The translations under genes were made by a program, and so were the position numbers. A stretch of 52,415 nucleotides of DNA from Funneliformis mosseae (taxonomy: Eukaryota; Glomeromycota; Glomeromycetes; Glomerales; Glomeraceae): contig CAJVPP010000075.1 of NCBI GenBank assembly GCA_910592005.1, positions 1 to 52,415 of the forward strand, given 5' to 3'. Position 1 is the stretch's first letter. Each line of letters begins with the position of its first letter. The notes under the pieces are model-generated. The model saw only the letters and a list, made by a program, of their open reading frames with translations, was not told the origin of the DNA and searched no databases. This document shows positions 10,011 to 21,160 of this stretch, one piece after another.

Positions 10011-10105
10011 GGGATTGGGATTGAGATTATGGGAAATGGGAAATGTGATATTAAATATAGTATGGGATTTAGGATGGGATGGGATTATATAGTATGAGGT
10101 ATGGA
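10011..10105. repeat. Degenerate GGGAT/GGGAAAT-rich repeat
   Basis: About 95 bases in which GGGATT, GGGAAAT and GGATGGGAT words recur irregularly, a strand-asymmetric G-rich patch in otherwise A/T-rich DNA. It is too irregular for a telomere array. Confidence 0.5.
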
Positions 10106-11105
10106 TAGCAGCTATAATATATAACTTTGCAGATGATAATTTATGTGATTTAAACAATATTTTGATCGACCATTATCCTTTTTTTACAAAGTAACCGTTT
10201 CAATAACAGAATTTGTGGAAAAATTTATCTCTAATTCAAAAGTTAATGAATAAATTCCTAATAAAACAGAAATTTTACTCTCTAATTATTTGAAATTCTT
10301 CATAATCCTCTATAGAAAAGTTAACTTTCATAATTTTTTTCCGATAATGACATAAGGAATTTATATATCTTATCATTCCCTTTGGATGTAAGTTGATATA
10401 AGATGGTCGTAATTAATTTATGTAGAGTGATAAATTAATAATTATAACGACGGTTTGGTAATTCGTTTCGTACTTTAAGATATATTTCAAAATTCACGGA
10501 ATGGTTCGAAGAAAGATTATATGATGCGAGTACTGAACAAATATTATTTCTAATTTCGACGGATTGATTCTTGAATCATTGAATCATAAAAAACGAATGA
10601 TGATAACATTTTATTATTGTGAACTGCATCTTTGGAAGTGTATACTAGTCAAGTACACCGGCGATCCTTAGATTGTTTCAAAGTTATCCAGAATTTGAAC
10701 TTTTATCTATGAATGATTATATACAATTCCTAACTTGACATATGGTTGCTTAGTCACGTTATTCGACGATTACGTGCTTTCATGTTTAAAAAACAGCATA
10801 ATTTACAATAGCGTGTTGTAAAAAAAAATCCCATATCATGATTTTAATAAAAAAAGAAAAAAAAAAGTTCTATCATACAAGAGTGATTTCCCTTAAATTA
10901 TTTTTTCAAATAAAATATAATGCATAGGTTATAAGTGATAAAAATTTCGAGTATTCATTAATGAAGGCCAAAAGAAATGTAGTAAAAGTGGATTTTACAA
11001 TATGATAGATTAGAACAAAAAATCACTATTCCTTCACCATTATAAATATATTTTTTTATAAATTTTCTAAAATTTAAGCTATTTTGACTTCTTTTTTTAC
11101 CAAAC
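10106..11105. other. Intergenic, nothing recognised
   Basis: A/T-rich sequence without a convincing coding frame. Short A runs occur near 10,800-10,870. Confidence 0.4.
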
Positions 11106-11227
11106 AATTAAACTAGTGTTTCAGGCGAAACTATTTTTCAACATCCGAATCCGAAACCCTAAATTTGGAAAGATTTTTGCAGATCTACTTTGCGAAACTA
11201 ATTTCGCCCGAAACATTAAATTAAACA
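11106..11227. mobile_element. Short inverted-repeat (MITE-like) element
   Basis: The left end carries TGTTTCAGGCGAAACTA and the right end, reverse-complemented, reads TGTTTCGGGCGAAATTA. Both are set in similar AATTAAA/TTTAATT sequence about 90 bases apart. An 81-codon open stretch crosses it but runs through the inverted repeats, so it is not called as a gene. Confidence 0.45.
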
Positions 11228-12495
11228 ATTTGTTAAATATTGTTATTTATGAATTCTCTAAAATTGTACCGTGCCGTACTGATATAAATAAGCTATCAAT
11301 GAAAATTGGCTTAATTAATACAATCCCATCTCTTATATATGAACTCGTAAACTTATTCTAGAGACCCGTAAAGTTAGATACTGATATACAGTATTTAAGT
11401 GCAAAGAACCTAAATGATTTCGCAAGCATTGTCACGAAGATTGTAGCATTAAAAAATATCCTGACAGTAACCTCATTTAAAAAGTTGTTCACTACCAGTT
11501 GTCCGATTGAACAGTATGAAAATTCATTTTTTACAAGTTCTCATCTTATTATTTCTAACACTCATATTATCTGCAGTTGAAATGAATCTCAGATATATGG
11601 ACGACAGAAAGGAGGAGTGCAGAATTAAACAAACAAGTGGTTCTTTTAATTTGTTGAAAATTGAAGTCAAAATCGAAGTTTGAGGGTTTATATGATAATG
11701 AAATTGAACGACATCTATTTTGAGCATTACGAGTTAACTGAAAAAATTGAGAACCCGTATCACTTTCAATTTGCTAGAAAATAGAATAAAAAACAGTGTC
11801 AAAATGAACTTAGCATCGATTTGATGGTTCTGATCAGAAATTTAAAAATCTTATACATCACTCATTTTATTTGATTTAGCCAAGATCGCTTCTTTAAATG
11901 GTCAAGTGGACATAATCCCAATGCTCAAAATGAAAATTTATCAAAATTATAAATATCGTAAACGATTCGATTGACACATGCCATTAATTGACATCTAGCA
12001 AATTAAGGCGACTAAAGAATTGAATTACGAGGGTACGATTTTTACAAGTTCAAGTATTGTTCACGTATTAGGACAGATGTATTAAACAAAGCCAAGATTC
12101 TTGAATGAATATTTCCAAAAATTAGTTATTTATTTCCGGGATAGTATAAAATTGACTAAGCGGCTGCATTTTCCTTATAGTGTTCAATTGTCATTTGATT
12201 TGCATTACCGTTATTTAGAAAATAATCCAATCTTGTATTGATCTTATAATAGCTTTTTCAAGATAAACATACTTTATCTTTGAATAATCATATCGTTGCT
12301 TAAAATAAATTATCAAAAAAATATTGTTGGCAATGGTAAATATGACAGTAAGTCCATAAATTTAGGTACTTTTTTTTTTTTAAAAAAAAAAAGCTTATCG
12401 GATTTTCTCAATTATAATGATCTAGTAATTTGGCGTATACCGAAATTTCATACATGGAAACAAGTTCTACAATTAACTTCAACATCCATAGTTTA
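11228..12495. other. Intergenic, nothing recognised
   Basis: Moderately A/T-rich sequence downstream of the Sel1-repeat pseudogene. Short open stretches on either strand show no family features. Confidence 0.4.
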
Positions 12496-14073
12496 TTATA
12501 AAATTAATTTATCGTTATTCACTTTATTTTGTTGCATTAAGAGATTGTCCAAACTTTCTTTATACCAATAAATAGCATCATTAATACTTTTTTCTGTTCC
12601 TTCATCTTTTTCATACAAATTTGCAAGACATTTTTGCGCATTACTATTTCCTCCTTCAGCAGCTGTTTTAAATAAATCAAATGCCTTATTTTTATCAATG
12701 TCAACTACAATTCCATGCTCATAATAATATCCAACTTTATATTGAGCCTCCAAATATCCTTGATTAGCCGATTTCTTAAAATATTCAAATGCTCTCACAA
12801 AATTTTTACAAACAGCTTTTCCTGTTTCATAAATTTCACCTAATTTATATAATGCAACTTTATTATTATCATTTGCAGCTATATGATACCAATAATTAAC
12901 TTTATCTAAATCACTCATTAAACTATTAAAAGATAATTTTTGTAAATCAAAATCTTTTGTTCCGGCTGCCTCATTATATAATTCAAATCCTTTCTTTTTA
13001 TTAATTTTTGTTCCAATTCCATTTATGTAGCAATATCCAAGTTGAAATTTTGCACCTAAATATCCTTGATTAGTAGCCTTTTGATAATAATCAAATGCTT
13101 TCAGCACATCTTTTTCTACACCATTGCCTAATTCATAATGTTCGCCCAGATTATACTGTCCAACCTTGTTTCCTTTTTCAGCTGCTTTTTGTTGCCAATA
13201 AAAACTCTTTTTAAAATCCTTTTCTACACACTTTCCACTTTCATATACAGCCAAGATTAACTTGTGCGATTACAAATCCATTTTCAGCAGCTTTCTGATA
13301 CTAATAAAAGGCTTTTTCTGTATTCTTTTCCGTATTTTCTCCATTTTGATATAAATAGCCAAGATTATTTTGTGCGACTTTATGTCCATTTTCAGCAGCT
13401 TTCTGATACCAATAAAAGGCTTTTCTGGATTCTTTTCCGTACCTTCTCCATTTTGATATAAACAGCCAAGATTTAATTGTACAATATTATGTCTATTTTC
13501 AGCAGCTTTCTGATACTAATAAAAGACCTTTTCTGAATTTTTTTCCATGCCTACGTCATTTATATATAAACTGCTAAGTTCAAATTATGCATTACTGTCT
13601 CCTTTATTAGCACATAAGTAAATTGGTGAATTTGGTGAGTTAGTTGGAATATTATAGCAATAGTTTTTTGATAAAGAGTTAGGTGAAGTTGATATGCTCA
13701 TTATTTCAGAATTGTTACAGTCGAGTACTTTTAAATTTCGATGACTTTGCAATCCATCTAAGGTGTTCAACACGTTATCCTTATTAGTATCTGTAATAGT
13801 TAAATTATCAATATTATCACAAATAATTAATTCAAGACATCTGATTTTCTCTTCTAATTTATTAATATTTTCTTGCTTGACTTTGGCTTCGTCTTCTTAT
13901 TCTCTACCTTTTCTTTTAAATTGTCAATAGTTTTTTTCTTGAATTTGGTTTCTTCTTCTTGCTCTCTAACCTTTTCTTCTAAATGTTTGAATTGCGAAAG
14001 TAACCCTTCGTAATTTAGCTCTAATTTCTTAATTCTCGTTTCTAAGTCTTTTAGGACTTTTTTTTAAAACCAT
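12496..14073 (-). pseudogene. Decayed coiled-coil / LPxLP / Sel1-repeat fusion gene
   Basis: The relic starts at ATG 14073 with MVLKK and, after a frameshift, VLKDLETRIKKLELNYEG. This parallels the start of the intact LRR gene at 7727-8998. The coiled coil, the TITDTNKDNVLNTLDGLQ linker and one poor LPxLP-like unit follow. The frame then runs directly into Sel1-like repeats (CANKGDSNA.FELSSLYI, VQLNLGCLYQNGEGTEKN, FYWYQKAAENG). Breaks include frameshifts near the start, within the coiled coil and near 13,410, and in-frame stops at Trp positions of FYWYQK (TAG) and at a Gln position (TAA). The last 250 codons (12496-13254) are open and hold about six Sel1 repeats (AFDYYQKATNQGYLGAKFQL, AFEYFKKSANQGYLEAQYKV), but lack an ATG. 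Sel1 repeats are usually scaffold or adaptor units. The open tail could be a remnant or a still-expressed fragment. Confidence 0.75.
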
Positions 14074-14084
14074 TGTTTTATTTT

Positions 14085-14205
14085 TATTTAGTCTTGCATA
14101 GAGAATTACCAAAAGAAAATTCTCTTTTGCCATCCCTCGATTTAAATTTTTCCTATTTGTAATACTTTCCATAAATAATCTAGGCTGTTCGCATTAAAAA
14201 GGATT
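14085..14205 (-). promoter_or_regulatory. 5' flank homologous to that of the intact LRR gene
   Basis: This is the upstream sequence of the decayed paralogue. It shares CCATAAATA.TCTAG and AAAAAGGAT.TAACC blocks, in the same order and spacing, with 9050-9150. It is evidence for a segmental duplication of gene plus promoter. Confidence 0.45.
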
Positions 14206-15165
14206 TAACCAGATTGTCTTACTGAATTAAGTTAAGTGAATTTTAATAGCATATGAAGATGTGATGAAAATAATCCTACAACATATATTGTTTAATCGCT
14301 ACCTGTCATTTAAGGCTGCTAGCTGAGCTATAAAGCCAATATTAAGACACAGATTGGCTTGCTAGGCTGATCTGTTGTACAGCTTATAACTGTTAGCTGT
14401 TCCTATTTAGATAGAGATGACCTGTTAGGTTTTTCTAAAAGAACATTACTAATTTCCTAATTTCAATATCAAGGAATCAAGCAGGAACTATCAGACTGCC
14501 TAAGAAAACTGAATGTAGTCCAAATATTAGTGAAAGATCAAACGAACAGATTATATCTTTATATTTCTTGTCTGAATATATTCATTTGTAGGTTTACTTT
14601 ATGCTTTAAATTATTTGCATATATTTGTAGTGAGAAATCAGAGGAAGATAATTAATTTGAGCTTATTTCAGTAAGGCATAAAAAAATAAAATAATTATAT
14701 TAATTGTCTATCATTAAAGCTCCAAATTTATTAAAATTAATTAATGTTTTTTTCTTATATTATCATAATCCAAAAAGGAAATGTTGAAGTTATTGGTCTA
14801 ATGATCAGTTTAAAATATATTAGAAAAAATATGCATATAAAATGTTCAATTTAATAAAATAATTGAATATAGAATTTATATAATAATAAAATAATTGCAT
14901 ACAAAATGGTAATTGCGCCTTCTTAAACTCGTTATTTCTTCATTTTGATATTTTCATTTCAGAAATTATCATTACAGTAAATATTAGAACAAGTCTAAAA
15001 ACTGACTTATTTTAATACTATATAGAGTTCATGCCATATAGATGTTGGTGTCAGGTGATTCTACTTTAATAGTAGAAGCTATGGTTATTTTAAGAAAGGA
15101 AGGAATAGGTATAAATTTGGTTAGCTTCATGCAAAAACTATGGGGGCCATTTTATTTATATTGAT
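14206..15165. other. Intergenic, nothing recognised
   Basis: A/T-rich sequence. A 32-base stretch at 15017-15048 (containing CCATATAGATGTTGG) recurs at 18309-18339. No coding frame was seen. Confidence 0.4.
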
Positions 15166-15231
15166 ATGATATTAATTTTAATATTAATTTCAATTTCAAT
15201 TTCAATCAATATTAATATTAATATTGATAGG
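15166..15231. repeat. ATTAAT / TTTCAA simple repeat
   Basis: Short alternating ATTAAT, ATATTAAT and TTTCAA units, low-complexity microsatellite-like DNA. Confidence 0.6.
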
Positions 15232-15510
15232 AACAATGGTCGTTTATATATGATTTTTTTAAAAAAAAAAATTGGGACTGAATGATTACGATTACTAATT
15301 TAAAATAAATGAAAAAATTCATCAAAAATATATACTGTGATAACAAAAATCCTGTTTCATCTGATAATTTCAGCCAAAGAATGATCTGATCTCGATCTAA
15401 CCTAAAACTGCCTAAATCAAATAAATAAGATGAAATAAATAAAATTAGTAATCAAATTAATTACCAAAATAAGAAAAGAAAATAAAACAATAAATTAAAA
15501 AAATTAGTTA

Positions 15511-17045
15511 GCTTACCTTAGCTACGATGATGAGCTGGTCAGTTCTATTCAAAGGTTCTGTTTAGTTCTTAGCCAACTAATCAAACCTAAAAAAAGCAAA
15601 TTAATTACTAAAATAAGAAAAAAAAAAAAAATCAAAAATAAATTAGTCAGCTTACCTTAGCCACAGTGATAAAACAGACATTTCCATTTCAAAGGTTCTG
15701 TCCGATTCTTAGCCAAAGTGGAGAAACCAATCAAACCTAAAAGTAATTAAATAATTTAATAAATTATTAATAATAATTCATTAAAAAAAATTTATTATAC
15801 ATAAAAAAAGAAAATCTACAGCTTACCTTTACTGTGATAATGGACTAAACAGATCTATTTTAAAGGTTCTATCCTTAAGTAAAATACCCAATCAAACCTA
15901 AATAAATAAAAAAATCAAATAAAAATAAAATATTAATAAAACAATTTAATAAAAAAGAAAGAAAGAAATATCAATAACTTTACCTTTGCCACGGTGATAG
16001 ACTGGACAGTTCCATTTCAAAGGTTCTATCCTTAAGTGAAAGGTCCAATCAAACCTACATAGATTAAAAAAAACAAATAAAAATAAAAATATTAATAAAA
16101 AAATTTAATAAAATAAAAAAAAAAGTAAGAAATATCAATGGCTTTACCTCCATCGTGATCAAACCTAAATAGATTAAAAAAAATAAAAATAAAAATATAA
16201 AAAAAAGAAAGAAATATTGACAGCTTACCTTCGCTGTGGTGACAGATCAGACAGTTTCATTTTGAAGGTTCTATCACTAATTGAAAGGCCCAATCGAACC
16301 TAAATAGATAAAAATAAAAATAATAATAATAATAATAATAAAAACAATTTAATAAAAAAAAAAAAGAAATTTACCTTTACCGCAGTGATGAATCAGACAG
16401 TTCTGTTTTGAAGGTTCTATCCTAAGTGAAAAGCCTGATCGAATTTAAATAGATTAAAAAAAACAAATAAAATAAAAATATTAATAAAAAAATTTAATAA
16501 AATAAAAAAAAAGAATTATCAACGGCTTTACCTTTACTACAGTGATAGACTAGAAGGTTCTATTTCAAAGGTTCCATCTCTAAGTAAAAAGCATCAAACT
16601 TAAATAGATTTAAAAAAATAAATAAAAATAAAAATATTAATAAAAAAATTTAATAAAATAAAAAAAAAGAATTATCAATGGCTTTACCTTTGCCACAGTG
16701 ATAGATTAGAAAGGTTCCATTTCAAAGGTTACATCCCTAAGTGAAAGGTTTGATTGAACCTAAATAAATTAAAAAAACAAATAAAAATTTAATAAAATAA
16801 AAAAATAATAAAAAAGAAAGAAATATCAATGGCTTTACTTTCACCACAGTAATAGATTGGTCAGTTCTATTTTGAAGGTTCTGTTCTTAAGTGAAAGGCC
16901 TAATCAAACCTAAATAAATTAAAAAAAAAATAAAAATAAAAATATTAATAAAAAAATTTAATAAAAAAGAAAATAAAAAGAATTATGTTATTCTTACCTT
17001 CATTGCAGTGATAAGCTGATCAAAGTTATTCAAAATTTTCTTAAA
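15511..17045 (-). repeat. Tandem array of about 150-bp units with exon-like cores
   Basis: Eleven units begin with (C)TTTACC or CTTACC near 15511, 15650, 15821, 15977, 16141, 16223, 16370, 16525, 16681, 16832 and 16992. Most starts are 140-170 bases apart; one unit is only about 80 bases because its core has lost its middle. Each core is 70-80 bases (containing GTGATAGACTGGACAG and TTCAAAGGTTCTAT) and is followed by CCTAAATAGATT plus A/T filler. On the minus strand every core lies between TTTAG and GTAAG/GTAAAG, exactly like an exon between 3' and 5' splice sites. One copy is open in one frame (starting FDWTFHLRIEPLKWNCPVYH), others carry stops where it has Trp, and core lengths are not all compatible in frame. 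It is either an exon-derived satellite, a non-coding multi-exon transcript, or a decayed tandem-exon gene. Confidence 0.75.
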
Positions 17046-17186
17046 GATAATCAACAGAAAGTTGCTGGTGGAGTTTTATTTGCATCATTTTCACTGTACA
17101 GCTACAAGATACACCTTCAAATTTTTTCTTAAATTATATATAATACTCTATTTCTTACTATCCTTAAAGTAATTTTTATATTAAAG

Positions 17187-17546
17187 CCATATGTAACATT
17201 AGGAACTCCTAAATTAATGAAGAGAGTTACCTTTTCTAGAGTATTTTCTGATTCTATAGCTATAGAACTTCAACCAAAGCTTGAGAAGGCAAGCTTTTTC
17301 AAAGAAATTTATGAACTACTTAAACCTTTTGTGGATCCTACAATAATTAAATGTCCTATTATTGTAATTGGCATTAAAAAGGATAAAGCATTTGATTTAA
17401 AAATTATAAAAGAAACTGCTAATGATAATAGTGTTGGATTTGATATCATTGGTGATACTTCTTATAGCATTATTCTGGACTTTACATGGGAAAATGCTGC
17501 TAATATTATTTTTAAAAGGATCCAAGAAAAAGTTGTAAAGAAATAA
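17187..17546 (+). CDS. Hypothetical protein, probable 3' exon
   Basis: An open frame of about 120 codons ends at TAA 17544-17546. It can begin after a TTAAAG splice-like acceptor at 17186 (PYVTLGTPKLMKRVTFSRVF) or at ATG 17217, which leaves 109 residues. The product is Ile/Lys/Phe-rich with normal amino-acid variety (ELLKPFVDPTIIKCPIIVIG, TANDNSVGFDIIGDTSYSII) and contrasts with the simple sequence around it, so real or recently lost coding is likely. There is no recognised domain, signal peptide or membrane span. It lies just beyond the tandem array but on the opposite strand to its exon-like reading. It may be the end of a longer gene or the surviving tail of a transposon gene. Function unknown. 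Confidence 0.45.
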   Translation, partial: PYVTLGTPKLMKRVTFSRVFSDSIAIELQPKLEKASFFKEIYELLKPFVDPTIIKCPIIVIGIKKDKAFDLKIIKETANDNSVGFDIIGDTSYSIILDFTWENAANIIFKRIQEKVVKK

Positions 17547-18467
17547 TTTTCAATAAATTAACTCGATAGCATGCATATGTTTCTCAATCATTATTGTACC
17601 ATTCATATCTTTATTATTCTATTATTTAATTCTATAAATAAAAAAGTTTTTATAAGATTAGATTTGAAATAAATAATGATTCAAGTCCTAAAGTTATCAA
17701 ATTTCACGAGTAATATAGCTTTACAATTATATTGCAAATATTGTATTCATTTACATAAAATATATTTGTTGGTATATACTATTTAAAGAAGTAACCCGAC
17801 AGGATATGATAAATAAAGTAATAAACCTATCTCGTCATTTTAAGTTAAATATTATCAATCCATTTTATACAATTAATTATTTTTTGTGATGATTTATTGA
17901 TTATTCTATCCTGTTAAAATATTTTTAAATATAAAAGAGAAACCATTACAATATTAACTTTTGAATGAATAATATTGACATTAAAATTTCAGATTTATAT
18001 TAAACTTAGAATAAAAACAACCACTAGAAATGATTTGAATCGATTAGATAATTTTTGAAGTATATTGTATTTCAATAAATAATTCATAATAAAAATTATA
18101 AGTAAAAAAAAAGGTTATAAAAAGTTTTGTAATAAAAGTTAGAGTAAAATTTTATATGCTATATCTTAAATATTATTTTAGATTATCTAATGTTATAATT
18201 TATCAAATTTAAAAAAATTTTCGATTCTTAAAATTTTGTTTTGTAGTATTACGACAATGAAATTTATTACATCAAATCATTTTTTAAAAAATGTATATAT
18301 AATTTAACACTATATACAGATATACCATATAGATGTTGGACAGTGAGATAAAAGACATAATCAGATATGAATAATATTTTCACGTTTGCACTATTTTCAG
18401 CAATCTTTAGAATAGCAATATTTTAGATATAGTTTATAAAGTGATATGTTCTTAAATAATATAATAT
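17547..18467. other. A/T-rich spacer
   Basis: No gene seen. It contains at 18309-18339 the second copy of the 31-32-base direct repeat found at 15017-15048. Confidence 0.45.
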
Positions 18468-18562
18468 CGACAGCTTATTTTTGCCATAATGACAGATCAG
18501 ATGGTTCCATTCAAAGGTTCCATTTGGTTCTTAGCCTAAATAGAAGAACTGATCAAACCTAA
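18468..18562 (-). repeat. Isolated copy of the 150-bp array core
   Basis: A single core matching the 15.5-17.0 kb array (GACAGATCAGATGGTTCCAT, CAAAGGTTCCATTTGGTTCT, ending GATCAAACCTAAAAAAATT). It lies 1.4 kb from the array and is followed by long A/T filler of the same style. Confidence 0.7.
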
Positions 18563-21158
18563 AAAAATTAAAATATTAAAGTTAAAAAAAAAAATAAAAT
18601 AAAAATAAAATAAAAAAATTAAATAAAATAATGAAAAAATAAAATAAAAATAAAAATAATACAAAACAAAATAAATACGAAGATATTAAAAAAAATAAAA
18701 AATATTAAAAAAATTTATAAAGGTGAAGCATAAAAAAAATCATGAAAATTTTCAAAATGTACAATTTAAAAGAATAGTCTGAAAATCTATTTTAAGGAAA
18801 TATATTAAACACTATAAATACAAAGATTTTAGCAATCTTCAGAAAATTGATTTTAGAGAATTCAGAAAGTTTACTATGCTAATTACAATTATCTTTTATT
18901 TTAAAATCCCTTTTAAACATTTGAATTTTTTGATTACATAATTTTTCTCAGCTCTCTTTAATAACTTTTCATCACAGTAAGCAGTGTTTTTTATTGTATT
19001 GATCTCTATGTTTATTATGTAATATAGTATTACAAGATGTAATACTTTTATTCTGATATTTATTTTATTTCTGATTAAAAAAATGAAATTAAAAAACAAA
19101 AGTTTAAAAATGAAATTAAACAAAAAAATAAAAAAAGTCTGAAATCAAAATTTAAAAAATAAAAAAAATAAGAAATTTAATTAAATCAAAAAGTTATTTT
19201 AAAATTTAAATAAAAATTCAATTAAAAAAAAATTAAAACTTAAATTAAATTATAAAAAAAATAATTTAAACATTAAAAATTATTAATCCTAATCTTATTT
19301 ATTTATTTTATTTATTTTAAATTAATTAAAACTACATTTTTTTTGACCTTAGATATTTAAAATAGAAAATAATAAATTTAGATAAAAGTTCATTTATAGT
19401 AGATTCAGATGTAATTAGAGAATATTCTCATCTAAAACAAATAACATCACAACCACTTCCAATATAAGAAAGCATAATAATATTTACACATACAATAAAT
19501 ATATCAGCAAAATTAATAATGATATTTATAAAATTAAATAACAAATAATAAGACCAGTCCTTAGCCGGTCATGAATAAAAATTTAGTTGATATAACTCAA
19601 ATTTTGCTATATTTATAAAAAAAATTTACAATAATATGCTATAAATAATAAAAAAGTGGTTCAGTCCAGTCTATCTAGTTTAAATTATTTAATTTTTTAT
19701 GCAAATTAACAGTACTTAGCATAGTATGAAATATGCAGCATGCCTTGGGTTTGAATACTTGCTATACCAATTTTAAAAAGAAATATCAAAATTTATTTAT
19801 TTATTTTTTTTTGCAACAAAAATTTTCTATAAACACTCAACATGGCTTTGCAATTTGAATTTAGAGGTGTGTTTATAAAAGAAGGTAGCATTTCCACTAC
19901 TAATATAAAAAGAAGGAATGGTCTTTTATGCACTTATCATAATATGTTTTACCATTGTTAGTTACAAATTATACTGCATCTTAGATAATCTATAACTGCG
20001 TCAAATATCATAAAAATGATACATATTAAATATGTAATACATGTATCATTTAATCAACTTTATAATAGATATATCAAATGATTTACCTTTTAATATAAAT
20101 ATTATATAGTCTACTTTTTATTACTTATATTATATTCTCTAATTTTCATATATGTATTATTTTCATTTATCAAAAAATATAGTATAGTACTAGTTAACCA
20201 AAGTTCAATCAGATAGTTTTCTGAATAAGTTTTAGGATTAGACTTATAACCCTATAATTAATAAAGTTACTATTTTACACTTTCAACCTTCTTCTTGTCT
20301 TCATCATAGGATTGATTGTAATAACCTACTACACAAGTAAATCATGATAATAAATTGTTTTGTTTGTTAATCATTAATTTCTCTTAGGAAAGACCTTTGA
20401 GATAATTGTGTTAGTTTTATTTGAAACAATATTAAATCTAATACTGTAAATATATGCAAGACTTAGAACAGATAGTAATCTTTTATCTTCTAAAAGTTTT
20501 ATCTTAGACATATAATTATTCTATATTTACCTATTGAAGAATTAACATGATTATAGTTAAAGCATAGAGTATAAAAGTAATTAATATTTTTTTTATATGA
20601 ATAACTGCTACATTAGAATGTTGTTATAAGTTTTTTAACATTATATTTATACTAATTATGCTCAATCTGACATCTTTTGAAAGTATTTTAGTTTGTATTC
20701 CAAAATCATTATTTTTAAATAATTTATAGAAATTTCTTATATTAAAGATATATAATGTCTAAATATAGGTTAACGAATTCAATTATCAAAGAGGATTATT
20801 TTATAATATCATTACTCTGAAATTAATTCAACTAAAAGACACATAAATATTAATATACTTTGTAATCTAACTCATTTTCACATTAATCGTTAAAATCAGA
20901 GATGACTCTGCAAAGTAATACGCATAATAAATCGAACTATAAAAAGAGTGATGAAGTTTCTCACATTGCAATTATTGGGAATTTGATTAAAAATCAGATA
21001 ATCTATTCATTGCTATTACATTCAGCTTAGAATAGTATTAGATTCTTCTCTGATAGCCAAATATAAGCAAATTTAAACATAAAATGTATTTAATGCATTT
21101 TTTGAAGTAGCTTATTAACATACTTCATGAATTTTAAGAACAAGTTAAAGAAAAGTAG
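18563..21158. other. Extremely A/T-rich region without genes
   Basis: Long stretches of AAAATAAAA-type low complexity (18,560-19,350), then A/T-rich sequence with few CpG dinucleotides. Short open stretches here (for example 18896-19123, minus strand) are Ile/Phe/Lys/Asn-only and are not called. Decayed transposon sequence is likely but unrecognisable. Confidence 0.5.
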
Positions 21159-21160
21159 TA

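Noticed and set aside
10011..10105. Possible interstitial telomere
   Set aside because: The repeats are irregular GGGAT/GGGAAAT words, not a regular TTAGGG array.
11116..11361. 81-codon plus-strand open frame
   Set aside because: Runs through the inverted repeats of a MITE-like element and lacks an ATG at its start.
12296..12571. 91-codon plus-strand open frame
   Set aside because: Overlaps the Sel1 pseudogene end and an A/T homopolymer; no coding features.
12496..13254. Independent 252-residue Sel1 gene
   Set aside because: The frame begins with TTG inside a Sel1 repeat and joins upstream repeats through frameshifts and stops, so it is the tail of a broken larger gene.
15511..17045. Reading the array as CRISPR-like or as a simple protein-coding repeat
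   Set aside because: Spacers are A/T-rich filler rather than unique sequences, the host is eukaryotic, and core lengths and stops do not allow one continuous protein frame.
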